A stretch of DNA of 38,309 nucleotides from Streptomyces sp. NRRL S-31 (GTDB taxonomy: Bacteria > Actinomycetota > Actinomycetes > Streptomycetales > Streptomycetaceae), in contig NZ_JOCB01000087.1 of assembly GCF_000718775.1 (NCBI RefSeq), forward strand, positions 1-38,309, read 5' to 3'. The notes beneath the pieces were generated by a model. The model saw only the letters and a list, made by a program, of their open reading frames with translations. It made no database searches and was not told the origin of the DNA. Of this stretch, positions 1-8,009 are shown in pieces (positions within the stretch are counted from its first letter, which is position 1; each line of letters opens with the position of its first letter). A program made the translations under genes and the position numbers.

Positions 1-773
1 CGCCGGCTCCGTCCGCCCCCGCCGCCGCCCCGTGGGCCGCCCCGGCGGAGGGTTCCGCCCCCGCCGCCGCGCCGTGGCCCGGCCCGGCGGAGGGTTCCGC
101 CCCCGCCGCCTCGGCGCCGCAGCCGAACCCGTACGCCCCGCCCGCTCCGTCGGCACCCCAGCCGAATCCCTATGCCCCGCCCGCTCCTTCGGCAGCGCAG
201 CCGGACCCGTACGCCCCGCCGACGTCCCCGGCGCCCCAGCCGGCCGCGTTCGCGCCTCCGGCATCGGCACCCCAGCCGAACCCGTACGCTCCGCCCCCGC
301 AGCCGAACCCGTACGCCCCACAGCCCCCCTCCGCGTCCTTCGCGCCGCCGGCGCCCGCCGCTTTGGCGCACCCGTTCGCCCCCGGCGCGCAGCACGGCGG
401 ACCGGAGCCGGTACCGCCGCCGCCCATCGCGCCCGACGGTCCCGGACAGGTGCCGTACGGCTACCCGTCGCACGTCCCGTACCCCGCCGGGAACGGGTAC
501 GGCTGGCCGGGCATGCAGCCGGTGCCGAGCAACGGCATGGGCACGGCCTCGCTGGTGCTGGGCATCCTGGCGGCGGTCGGCTTCGTGGCGTGGCCGATCG
601 CCCTGGTGCTGGGCATCCTGGCGGTCATCTTCGGCGCGATCGGCCGCGGCAAGGCGAAGCGGGGCGAGGCGACGAACCCCGGTGTCGCCCTGGCCGGCAT
701 CATCTGCGGTGCCGCCGGCATCGTGCTGGTGCTGGGCTTCTTCGCCTTCTTCATCGCGCTCTACGCCGGCTGA
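1..773 (+). CDS. DUF4190-type membrane protein with Pro-rich N-terminal repeats (5' end outside window)
   Basis: The reading frame is open from base 3 to the TGA at 771-773, so the gene starts upstream of the window. The first ~120 visible residues are Pro/Ala-rich with recurring units close to PQPNPYAPPAPS. They are followed by a Gly/Pro/Tyr stretch and then two hydrophobic segments: GMGTASLVLGILAAVGF continuing to a second LGILAVIFG block, and GVALAGIICGAAGIVLVLGF near the C-terminus. The order (disordered Pro-rich cytoplasmic arm, GMGTASLVLGI, a short charged loop GRGKAKRGEATNPGVALAG, last helix) is typical of actinobacterial DUF4190 proteins, whose function is unknown. The repeats are in frame, so the arm probably varies in length between strains. 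An internal ATG at 363 would give 136 residues, but the upstream repeats keep the same frame and clearly belong to the protein. Confidence 0.85.
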   Translation, partial: PAPSAPAAAPWAAPAEGSAPAAAPWPGPAEGSAPAASAPQPNPYAPPAPSAPQPNPYAPPAPSAAQPDPYAPPTSPAPQPAAFAPPASAPQPNPYAPPPQPNPYAPQPPSASFAPPAPAALAHPFAPGAQHGGPEPVPPPPIAPDGPGQVPYGYPSHVPYPAGNGYGWPGMQPVPSNGMGTASLVLGILAAVGFVAWPIALVLGILAVIFGAIGRGKAKRGEATNPGVALAGIICGAAGIVLVLGFFAFFIALYAG

Positions 774-1467
774 CGCCCCCGACGGCAGGCGGTCCGACCC
801 ACGCCCCCGGCCCCAGGGCCGGGCCCGCGCTCCCCGGTGCCACGCCCACCCCGTCCAGCCCCTGTGACCCGCGGGCTGCCGCCCCGCCCGGGCGAGGCAG
901 ACCCTGATCACAGGGCCAAGCCCCGGCACGCGCGCGGCTGTGTGCCGCCTGGCGTGCCAGGCAGACCCGCCCCGCACCGGAACAGGCGGGTTCCCGACCA
1001 CGCGGGGCCAGGCCCCGGCCCCAGAGCAGCTCCCCCTCGGCAGGGCCGGGCGCCTCACCTCGTAGTCCGGTGGGGCTGAGCCCCCGCTGTCGCGGGTGCG
1101 GACGGGCCCCCGCCCGCAGGGCTTGAGCCCGGCCCCCGCTGGGTCCGGCAGGTCACCGGCCCTTGCCCCGCCCCGCAGGACCAGGCAGCCCCCCCGCAGG
1201 GTCTTTCGACCGTTCCGCAGCCACTTTCCCGCCGGGGCTCCGCCCGGTGCCAAGCGGACCCCCCGGCCGGGTCAGCCGGGCTCCGCCCCACGGCCACGTT
1301 CCCGGAGGGTCACCCGGCCCTGCCCCGCCCCGCAGCCAAGCCCCCGCAGGGGCAGTCGACCTCCGTCCCCTCAACCCCCGCAGGGCCAGCCAGCCTCCGC
1401 CCCCAGCCAAGCCGACCTCCCCACAGGGTCAACCGGCCCCCGCCCCCAGCCAAGCCCCCCGCAGGGG
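774..1467. other. Non-coding, repeat-rich intergenic region
   Basis: About 690 bases with no believable gene. It is very C-rich on this strand and full of variants of CCCCGCAGGGGC, plus three copies of a CAGCCAAGCC element (about 1333-1342, 1404-1413 and 1448-1457). Several of these can fold as short C4/G4 hairpins. Reading frames crossing it are low-complexity Pro/Arg translations and show no domain. It could be decayed coding sequence or an accumulation of REP-like palindromes. Confidence 0.6.
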
Positions 1468-1469
1468 CT
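1453..1469 (-). terminator. Hairpin at the 3' end of the NADAR gene
   Basis: AGCCCC (1453-1458) pairs with GGGGCT (1464-1469) across a 5-base loop. The hairpin overlaps the stop codon of the minus-strand NADAR gene. There is no U-tract, as is common for Streptomyces terminators, so the role is inferred from position. Confidence 0.35.
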
Positions 1470-2025
1470 ACGCCCCTGTCAGTCGCTCTCGTGCCTCCAT
1501 CAGGGCGAAGCCCAGCAGGTTCTGGCCCCGCCAGCGCTCCGGGGTCGAGGCCGCCTCGTCGGACGCGGGCAGGCCGATGCCCCAGATCCGGTCCAGGGGG
1601 CTCGCCTCCACCAGCACCCGGTCCCCGGTGTTCAGCAGGAACAGGCCGAGGTCGTCGTGGGCCGCGAACTTGTGCGTGCTGCCCTCCACCACGATCCGGA
1701 AGCGCTCCCGCTCCCACACCGCCGAGTCGAAGCCCCGGACCAGCCGGCCCGCCTTCTTCGCCGCGGCGGGATGCCGCGCGGCCAGCACCTGCCGCTCCGC
1801 CTCCGGGTCGCCGAACAGCCGTGCCTTGCCCGCCATCATCCAGTGCTCGGCCGTCGCGTACTCGACACCGTCGACGACGAAGGGCGACGGCCACCACTGG
1901 CTGAGACAGCTCGCGCCGATACGGCCGTCCGCCTGCGGCTGGTGCCCCCAGAAGTGCAGGTACTTGATCCGGGACCCCGCCCGGACTTCCCCGATCAGGG
2001 ATTCCAACCCGTCGATCTTTCCCAT
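1468..2025 (-). CDS. NADAR family protein (YbiA-like N-glycosidase fold)
   Basis: About 185 residues, normal for single-domain NADAR/YbiA proteins. The visible family pattern is YLHFWGH near residue 22, SQWWPSPFVVDGVEYATAEHWMM (aromatic cluster and the Glu-His of the active-site region), a central KAGRLVRGFD block, the KFAAHDDLGLFLLNTGDRVLVEASPLDRIWGIG region, and a C-terminal WRGQNLLGFALMEARE helix. Family members remove ADP-ribose-type groups from small molecules or DNA, or hydrolyse damaged riboflavin intermediates; which of these applies here cannot be told from sequence. I placed the start at the ATG that gives MGKIDGLESL. In-frame GTG codons at 2055, 2049 and 2046 sit behind a GGACGGAG sequence and would add up to 10 residues. 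The gene is divergent from the polyamine operon and shares its upstream region. Confidence 0.85.
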   Translation of the reverse strand: MGKIDGLESLIGEVRAGSRIKYLHFWGHQPQADGRIGASCLSQWWPSPFVVDGVEYATAEHWMMAGKARLFGDPEAERQVLAARHPAAAKKAGRLVRGFDSAVWERERFRIVVEGSTHKFAAHDDLGLFLLNTGDRVLVEASPLDRIWGIGLPASDEAASTPERWRGQNLLGFALMEARERLTGA

Positions 2026-2120
2026 GCACGCGAGTCTGGCACGCACCACTGACACTCCGTCCGTCCTTTTCAGCTCTCACTCGACACCTGGTCGACAGAT
2101 TCCGTCGCGTAACCAAAAGG

Positions 2121-2164
2121 CAACAACGGAATCCCTTGTTGCAGTCCTACTGCTCTGTCAGGAT
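2121..2164 (+). promoter_or_regulatory. Promoter of the polyamine operon with two overlapping palindromes
   Basis: TTGTTG (2136-2141) and CAGGAT (2159-2164) are spaced by 17 bases and fit a vegetative Streptomyces promoter. Two inverted repeats overlie it. At 2121-2141, CAACAA pairs with TTGTTG and the inner GGA with TCC, giving 9 of 10 symmetric pairs and covering the -35. At 2141-2153, GCAGT pairs with ACTGC around CCT, inside the spacer. Operators placed this way usually mean repression. The promoter would start transcription about 60 bases before the aldehyde dehydrogenase start. Confidence 0.55.
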
Positions 2165-2233
2165 CGGCACTCAAATCGAGCTGGAGCTACGCCACCCACC
2201 CCCGGGACGGGGCGTACGGCGGAGGAGAGCGAC

Positions 2234-3787
2234 ATGCACAACCCGGGCACCGCCACCCCGGAACGATTCCCCGCGCAGGACCGTCTCGCCGACGGCGCGC
2301 AGTTCATCGCCGGCCGCCTGGCCAAGGGCACCTCGGGCCGCCACCACGCCGTGGTCGACCCCGCCACCGGCGAGGAGGTGTACACCTACGAGCTGGCCGG
2401 CACCGACGACGTCGACGCGGCCGTCGCCGCCGCGCGCGCCGCGTTCCCGGGCTGGGCCGGTGCCACCCCGGGCGAGCGCTCGGACGCCCTGCACCGGTTC
2501 GCCGCCGTGCTCGCCGAGCGCGCCGAGGAGTTCGCCCGCGCCGAGTCCCTCCAGTGCGGCAAGCCGCTCAAGCTCACCCGTGAGTTCGACGTGCCGGGGA
2601 CCATCGACAACACCGCGTTCTTCGCGGGCGCCGCCCGGCACCTCCAGGGCCAGGCCGCCGGTGAGTACTCCGGCGACCACACGTCGTACGTCCGGCGCGA
2701 GCCCATCGGTGTCGTCGGCTCCATCGCGCCCTGGAACTACCCCCTCCAGATGGCCGCCTGGAAGATCCTCCCGGCGATCGCCGCCGGCAACACCATCGTG
2801 CTGAAGCCCGCCGAGCCGACCCCGCTGACCTCGCTGCTCTTCGCGCGGGCCGCCACGGACGCCGGCCTCCCGGACGGCGTGGTCAACGTCGTCACCGGCA
2901 CCGGCAAGGAGGCCGGGGAACACCTGGTCGGGCACCCGGACGTGGCGATGACCTCCTTCACCGGGTCCACTGCCGTCGGCCGCCGCGTCGCCGAAATCGC
3001 CACGGCCACCGTCAAGCGGCTCCACCTGGAGCTGGGCGGCAAGGCGCCCTTCGTCGTCTTCGACGACGCCGACCTGGAGGCCGCGGTGCACGGCGCGGTC
3101 GCGGGCGCGCTCATCAACACCGGGCAGGACTGCACCGCCGCCACGCGCGCGTACGTGCAGCGTCCGCTGTACGAGGCGTTCGTGGAGCGGACGGCCGCGC
3201 TGATGGAGACCGTGCGGCTCGGCGACCCGTTCGCGCCCGGCACCGACCTCGGACCGCTGATCTCCCACGTCCAGCGCGACCGGGTGGCCGGTTTCGTGGA
3301 GCGTGCGCGCGCCTACGCACGCGTGGTGACCGGCGGCGAGGCACCCCGCGGCGGCCTGGAGAACGGCGCCTACTACCGGCCGACCCTGATCGCCGACGCG
3401 CCCCAGGACAGCGAGATCGTCCAGTCGGAGATCTTCGGTCCGGTACTGGTCGTACTCCCGTTCGACAGTGATGACGAGGGAATCCGACTGGCCAACGACA
3501 CCCCGTACGGTCTCGCCGCCTCCGCGTGGACCGGCGGCGTCTACCGCGCGAACCGGGCCACCCGCGAGATCAAAGCGGGCTGCGTATGGGTCAACGACCA
3601 CATCCCGATCATCAGCGAGATGCCGCACGGCGGCTACAAGGCATCGGGCTTCGGCAAGGACATGTCGGCGTACTCCTTCGAGGAATACACGCAGGTCAAG
3701 CACGTAATGTTCGACAACACCGCGGTGGCGAGGAAGGACTGGCACCGCACGATCTTCGGGGACCGACAGCGAACGACCGGCCAGTGA
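2234..3787 (+). CDS. patD: Gamma-aminobutyraldehyde dehydrogenase-like aldehyde dehydrogenase
   Basis: 517 residues, an NAD(P)-dependent ALDH-superfamily enzyme. The oxyanion region is APWNYPLQMAAWK (about residue 175), followed by cofactor contacts KPAEPTPLTS and FTGSTAVGRR, the general base Glu266 in LELGGK, and the nucleophile Cys300 in GQDCTAATR. The C-terminal EIFGPV and MPHGGYKASGFGKD motifs are intact. The GQDC context and first place before a polyamine ABC transporter suggest oxidation of 4-aminobutyraldehyde (from putrescine) to GABA, the PatD/YdcW/PuuC reaction; betaine-aldehyde-like substrates cannot be excluded. The ATG at 2234 is set by a strong GGAGGAGAG at 2221-2229. The frame is open far upstream, but only into the divergent NADAR gene. 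The substrate-binding protein gene follows after 34 bases, so the two are probably co-transcribed. Confidence 0.85.
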   Translation: MHNPGTATPERFPAQDRLADGAQFIAGRLAKGTSGRHHAVVDPATGEEVYTYELAGTDDVDAAVAAARAAFPGWAGATPGERSDALHRFAAVLAERAEEFARAESLQCGKPLKLTREFDVPGTIDNTAFFAGAARHLQGQAAGEYSGDHTSYVRREPIGVVGSIAPWNYPLQMAAWKILPAIAAGNTIVLKPAEPTPLTSLLFARAATDAGLPDGVVNVVTGTGKEAGEHLVGHPDVAMTSFTGSTAVGRRVAEIATATVKRLHLELGGKAPFVVFDDADLEAAVHGAVAGALINTGQDCTAATRAYVQRPLYEAFVERTAALMETVRLGDPFAPGTDLGPLISHVQRDRVAGFVERARAYARVVTGGEAPRGGLENGAYYRPTLIADAPQDSEIVQSEIFGPVLVVLPFDSDDEGIRLANDTPYGLAASAWTGGVYRANRATREIKAGCVWVNDHIPIISEMPHGGYKASGFGKDMSAYSFEEYTQVKHVMFDNTAVARKDWHRTIFGDRQRTTGQ

Positions 3788-3821
3788 CCGGGCCGACCCC
3801 TCCCGAAAGGGCACCACGCGC

Positions 3822-5069
3822 ATGGAGCAGTACGAGCCCGACCGCCTGACCCCGCCCCTACGGGCCGCCGTCCAGCGCGGCAAGCGGGGCGGCCGGGCCG
3901 CCCTGACCCGCCGGTCGCTGCTGCGCGCCACCGCGGGCGGCGCGCTCGCGACCGGCGGCCTCGGGGCGCTCGGCGGCTGCGGCATCCCCGCCGCGGGCAA
4001 GACCCAGGGCGGCACCTCCGCCCAGGACCACTCGGCCCGGGAGAAGGTGGTGAACTTCTCCAACTGGACCGAGTACATCGACGTCGACGACAGCGGCAAG
4101 CGCCACCCGACGCTGGACACCTTCCGCGAGCGGACCGGGATCAGGGTCGGCTACACCGAGGACATCAACGACAACAACGAGTTCTTCGGCAAGATCAAGC
4201 CGCAGCTCGCCGCGGGGCAGGACACCGGCCGGGACCTCATCGTCCTCACCGACTGGCTGGCCGCCCGGCTGATCCGCCTCGGCTGGGTGCAGAAGCTCGA
4301 CGTGTCGAACCTGCCGCACGCCTACACCAACCTCTCGCCCCAGTTCCGCGACCCGGACTGGGACCCCGGGCGGGCGTACTCCTATCCCTGGCAGGGCATC
4401 TCCACCGTCATCGCCTACAACAAGAAGGCGCTCGACGGCATCGAGGTGACCTCGGTCTCCGACCTGCTCGACAACCCGAAGCTGAAGGGGCGCGTCGGCT
4501 TCCTGTCGGAGATGCGCGACAGCGTGGGCATGACCCTGCTGGACATGGGCAAGGACCCCGCCCGCGTCAGCGGCGACGACTTCGACGCGGCGATCGCCCG
4601 GCTCCAGAAGGCCGTCGACAAGGGCCAGATCCGCCGGTTCACCGGCAACGACTACACCTCCGACCTCACCAAGGGCGACCTCGCGGCCTGCATCGCCTGG
4701 GCGGGTGACGTCGTCCAGCTCAAGGCGGACAGCCCGGACGTCGACTTCGTCATACCCGACAGCGGCTACATGACGTCGACCGACAACCTGTGCGTCCCCA
4801 ACAAGGCGCGCCACAAGACGAACGCCGAGCGGCTCATCGACTTCTACTACGAGCCCGCCCAGGCCGCCGCGCTCGCCGCCTACATCAACTACGTGACGCC
4901 GGTCGACGGGGTGAAGCCCTACCTTGCGAAGATCGACCAGGACGCGGCGGACAACCCGCTGATCGTCCCCGACCAGGCCATGCAGGCGAAGTCCCATGCC
5001 TTCCGCTCCCTGAGCCAGAAGGAAGAGACGGCCTACGAAGAGAAGTTCGCGAAGCTCACAGGGGCGTGA
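3822..5069 (+). CDS. Polyamine (spermidine/putrescine) ABC transporter substrate-binding lipoprotein, PotD/PotF-like
   Basis: 415 residues. The N-terminus combines a twin-arginine motif, TRRSLLR at 29-35, with a hydrophobic Gly/Ala-rich segment and a lipobox LGGC with Cys53, so export by Tat followed by lipidation on the outer face of the membrane is predicted. The mature part begins VVNFSNWTEYIDVDD, the usual start of PotD/PotF proteins, and continues with the family's YPWQGISTVIAYNKKAL, DNPKLKGRVGFLSEMRD and ACIAWAGDVVQLK blocks. The conserved FSNWTEYI and WAGD aromatic/acidic residues form the polyamine pocket in the family. It is followed almost directly by the ATPase gene. The specific polyamine cannot be assigned. 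Confidence 0.9.
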   Translation: MEQYEPDRLTPPLRAAVQRGKRGGRAALTRRSLLRATAGGALATGGLGALGGCGIPAAGKTQGGTSAQDHSAREKVVNFSNWTEYIDVDDSGKRHPTLDTFRERTGIRVGYTEDINDNNEFFGKIKPQLAAGQDTGRDLIVLTDWLAARLIRLGWVQKLDVSNLPHAYTNLSPQFRDPDWDPGRAYSYPWQGISTVIAYNKKALDGIEVTSVSDLLDNPKLKGRVGFLSEMRDSVGMTLLDMGKDPARVSGDDFDAAIARLQKAVDKGQIRRFTGNDYTSDLTKGDLAACIAWAGDVVQLKADSPDVDFVIPDSGYMTSTDNLCVPNKARHKTNAERLIDFYYEPAQAAALAAYINYVTPVDGVKPYLAKIDQDAADNPLIVPDQAMQAKSHAFRSLSQKEETAYEEKFAKLTGA

Positions 5070-5074
5070 CGACG

Positions 5075-6232
5075 ATGAAGACGACACCGGACAACGGCGG
5101 CGACGTCCGCCTCTCCGGCATCTCCAAGACCTACGGCTCCTTCACCGCCGTACACCCGCTCGACCTGACCGTGCCCGAGGGGTCCTTCTTCGCCCTGCTC
5201 GGCGCCTCCGGCTGCGGCAAGACCACCACCCTGCGCATGATCGCCGGGCTGGAGGAACCTTCCTCCGGGACCGTGCGCCTCGGCGACCAGGACGTCACCC
5301 ACCTGCCGCCGTACAAGCGTCCGGTCAACACGGTCTTCCAGTCCTACGCCCTCTTCCCGCACCTCGACATCTTCGAGAACGTCGCCTTCGGCCTGCGCCG
5401 GCGCGGCATCAGAAGCGTGAAGAAGCAGGTCGAGGAGATGCTGGACCTGGTCCAGCTCGGCGAACAGGCGCGCAAGAAACCGCACCAGCTCTCCGGCGGC
5501 CAGCAGCAGCGCGTCGCCGTGGCCCGGGCCCTGATCAACCACCCCCGGGTGCTCCTCCTCGACGAGCCGCTCGGCGCCCTCGACCTCAAGCTGCGCCGCC
5601 AGATGCAACTGGAGCTCAAGCGCATCCAGACCGAGGTCGGCATCACCTTCGTGCACGTCACGCACGACCAGGAGGAGGCCATGACCATGGCCGACACGGT
5701 CGCCGTGATGAACGGCGGCCGGGTCGAGCAGCTCGGCTCGCCGGCCGATCTGTACGAGAACCCGCGGACCACCTTCGTCGCGAACTTCCTCGGCACCTCC
5801 AACCTCATCGAGGCCGAGGTCGACACCAGGAACGGCGACGACATCGTGCTCAAGGCGGGCGGCGGCAAGCTGGTGCTGCCCGGCGCGCGATGTTCCGCCC
5901 CGGCCCGGGCCGGCGGCAAGGTGCTGGTCGGCATCCGCCCCGAGAAGATCGCCCTCACCCACGCCGACGACGCGGGCACCATCCCCGCGGGCCGCAACCG
6001 CCTCACCGGCACAATCGCCGACGCCAGCTTCATCGGCGTCTCCACGCAGTACGTCATCGACAGCCCGGTCTGCGACGAGCTGTCGGTGTACGTGCAGAAC
6101 GTCGAGCGGGACGGCCGGCTCGTCCCCGGCGCCGACGTCGTCCTGCACTGGAGCCCGGCCCACACCTTCGGCCTGGACGCGGCCCAGGACATCGACGCGG
6201 GCGCGGCCACCGCGGAAGAGGTCGCCGCCTGA
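5075..6232 (+). CDS. potA: Polyamine ABC transporter ATP-binding protein, PotA-like
   Basis: 385 residues, the usual PotA length. Walker [10 protein letters not shown] at 43-51, Q-loop Gln89, signature LSGGQ at 139-143, Walker B VLLLDE at 159-164, D-loop LGALD, switch His197 in VTHDQEEA, then a C-terminal TOBE regulatory domain (about 255-370). It energises the two permeases encoded downstream. The ATG at 5075 has AGGGG ten bases upstream. A GTG at 5066 in the same frame overlaps the preceding stop as GTGA and would add three residues, so translational coupling is also possible. The stop overlaps the next start as TGATG. Confidence 0.93.
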   Translation: MKTTPDNGGDVRLSGISKTYGSFTAVHPLDLTVPEGSFFALLGASGCGKTTTLRMIAGLEEPSSGTVRLGDQDVTHLPPYKRPVNTVFQSYALFPHLDIFENVAFGLRRRGIRSVKKQVEEMLDLVQLGEQARKKPHQLSGGQQQRVAVARALINHPRVLLLDEPLGALDLKLRRQMQLELKRIQTEVGITFVHVTHDQEEAMTMADTVAVMNGGRVEQLGSPADLYENPRTTFVANFLGTSNLIEAEVDTRNGDDIVLKAGGGKLVLPGARCSAPARAGGKVLVGIRPEKIALTHADDAGTIPAGRNRLTGTIADASFIGVSTQYVIDSPVCDELSVYVQNVERDGRLVPGADVVLHWSPAHTFGLDAAQDIDAGAATAEEVAA

Positions 6233-7161
6233 TGTCCACGCTCACCGAGGCGCCCCCGCCGCTCGGCCCCGCCGCGCCCGAGGAGAAGCCCCCGCGCAGG
6301 CGCGGCCGGTTCACCCCGTACTGGCTGCTGCTGCCCGGCATCCTGTGGCTGATCGTCTTCTTCGCGCTGCCGATGCTCTACCAGGCCTCCACCTCCGTGC
6401 AGCAGGGCTCCCTGGAGGAGGGCTACAAGGTCACCTGGCACTTCGCGACCTACTGGGACGCGCTCGCCGAGTACTGGCCGCAGTTCCTGCGGTCCGTCTT
6501 CTACGCCGCCGCCGCGACCGTGCTCTGCCTGCTGCTCGGCTACCCGCTGGCGTACCTGATCGCCTTCCGGGCCGGCCGCTGGAAGAACCTGATCATGATC
6601 CTGGTGATCGCGCCGTTCTTCACCAGCTTCCTGATCCGCACCCTGGCCTGGAAGACGATCCTCGCCGACAACGGCCCCGTCGTGCACACCCTGAACACGC
6701 TGCACGTGCTCGACCTGACCGACTGGCTCGGCTGGACGGCCGGCGACCGCGTCCTGGCCACCCCGCTGGCGGTGGTCTGCGGTCTGACGTACAACTTCCT
6801 GCCCTTCATGATCCTGCCGCTCTACACCTCGCTGGAGCGGATCGACGGACGGCTGCACGAGGCGGCCGGCGATCTGTACGCCAGGCCCTGGACCACCTTC
6901 CGCAAGGTCACCTTCCCGCTCTCCATGCCGGGCGTGGTCTCCGGGACGCTGCTGACCTTCATCCCGGCGGCCGGCGACTACGTCAACTCCGAGCTGCTCG
7001 GCTCCACCGACACGCGCATGATCGGCAACGTCATCCAGACGCAGTTCCTGCGCATCCTGGACTATCCGACGGCCGCGGCCCTGTCCTTCATCCTCATGGC
7101 CGCGATCCTCGCCATGGTCACGCTCTACATCCGCCGGTCCGGCACGGAGGATCTGGTCTGA
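6232..7161 (+). CDS. potB: Polyamine ABC transporter permease, PotB-like
   Basis: 309 residues, a MetI-like binding-protein-dependent permease. After a Pro/Arg-rich cytoplasmic tail there are six predicted membrane segments, beginning [20 protein letters not shown]. The coupling (EAA) loop reads [26 protein letters not shown] at about 206-231, with the conserved EAA and G residues that contact the ATPase. It starts inside the potA stop (TGATG), and its own stop abuts the next ATG, so potA, potB and potC are translationally linked. Confidence 0.92.
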   Translation: MSTLTEAPPPLGPAAPEEKPPRRRGRFTPYWLLLPGILWLIVFFALPMLYQASTSVQQGSLEEGYKVTWHFATYWDALAEYWPQFLRSVFYAAAATVLCLLLGYPLAYLIAFRAGRWKNLIMILVIAPFFTSFLIRTLAWKTILADNGPVVHTLNTLHVLDLTDWLGWTAGDRVLATPLAVVCGLTYNFLPFMILPLYTSLERIDGRLHEAAGDLYARPWTTFRKVTFPLSMPGVVSGTLLTFIPAAGDYVNSELLGSTDTRMIGNVIQTQFLRILDYPTAAALSFILMAAILAMVTLYIRRSGTEDLV

Positions 7162-7962
7162 ATGCCCGTCGTCAACTGGCTCAAGCGCCGTCTCGTCGTC
7201 ATCGCCGGACTGCTGACGCTCGCCTATCTCCTGCTGCCGAACGTCATCGTCACGGTGTTCTCCTTCAACAAGCCGAAGGGCCGCTTCAACTACGAGTGGC
7301 AGCGGTTCTCCACGGACGCCTGGCGGGACCCGTGCGGCGTGGCCGACATGTGCGGCTCGCTCTCCCTCAGCCTCCAGATCGCCCTCTGGGCGACGGCCGG
7401 TGCCACCCTGCTCGGCACGATGATCTCCTTCGCCCTGGTCCGCTACCGCTTCCGGGCCCGCGGCGCCGTCAACTCGCTGATCTTCCTGCCGATGGCGATG
7501 CCCGAGGTCGTCATGGCCGCCTCGCTGCTCACCCTGTTCCTGAACATGGGCGCCCAGCTGGGCTTCTGGACGATCCTGATCGCCCACATCATGTTCTGTC
7601 TGAGCTTCGTCGTCACCGCGGTCAAGGCGCGCGTGATGTCGATGGACCCGCGGCTGGAGGAGGCCGCCCGGGACCTGTACGCCGGTCCCGCGCAGACCTT
7701 CCTGCGGGTCACCCTGCCCATCGCGGCACCCGGAATCGCCGCGGGCGCGCTGCTGTCGTTCGCGCTCTCCTTCGACGATTTCATCATCACCAATTTCAAC
7801 GCCGGTTCGACCGTCACCTTCCCGATGTTCGTGTGGGGATCGGCGCAGCGCGGAACACCCGTGCAGATCAACGTGATCGGCACGGCCATGTTCCTCGTCG
7901 CCGTCCTCTTCGTCCTGGCGGCGATGGTCGTCAGCAATCGCCGGAACAGGCAAAGGGCATGA
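7162..7962 (+). CDS. potC: Polyamine ABC transporter permease, PotC-like
   Basis: 266 residues with six predicted membrane segments. The N-terminal segment is [25 protein letters not shown], a common PotC start. The EAA loop is [30 protein letters not shown], followed by the family's [13 protein letters not shown] segment. It partners PotB to form the membrane channel. There is no gap to potB. It is followed by 47 bases containing a perfect AAGGCGCCTT palindrome (7969-7978) and then the FAD oxidase gene. Confidence 0.92.
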   Translation: MPVVNWLKRRLVVIAGLLTLAYLLLPNVIVTVFSFNKPKGRFNYEWQRFSTDAWRDPCGVADMCGSLSLSLQIALWATAGATLLGTMISFALVRYRFRARGAVNSLIFLPMAMPEVVMAASLLTLFLNMGAQLGFWTILIAHIMFCLSFVVTAVKARVMSMDPRLEEAARDLYAGPAQTFLRVTLPIAAPGIAAGALLSFALSFDDFIITNFNAGSTVTFPMFVWGSAQRGTPVQINVIGTAMFLVAVLFVLAAMVVSNRRNRQRA

Positions 7963-8009
7963 CCTGCCAAGGCGCCTTTCCGGCAAGTCCTCTGTAGGGA
8001 GTTGAAATC

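Noticed and set aside
1163..2233. In-frame upstream extension of the aldehyde dehydrogenase (start at 1163)
   Set aside because: It would run through the minus-strand NADAR gene and the promoter; the ATG at 2234 has a strong ribosome binding site and gives a normal ALDH N-terminus.
2171..4120. 649-codon minus-strand open frame opposite the aldehyde dehydrogenase and binding-protein genes
   Set aside because: It mirrors two well-defined genes and reads as Gly/Arg/Val/His-rich low complexity, typical of antisense frames in high-GC DNA; no domain is visible.
7969..7978. Perfect AAGGCGCCTT palindrome between potC and the FAD oxidase
   Set aside because: Short and lying inside an operon; could be chance in GC-rich DNA, so not raised as a separate finding.
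5344..7986. 880-codon minus-strand open frame opposite the ABC transporter genes
   Set aside because: Same antisense effect; composition is Gln/Asp/His/Arg-rich repeats without a motif, while the opposite strand encodes complete PotA, PotB and PotC.
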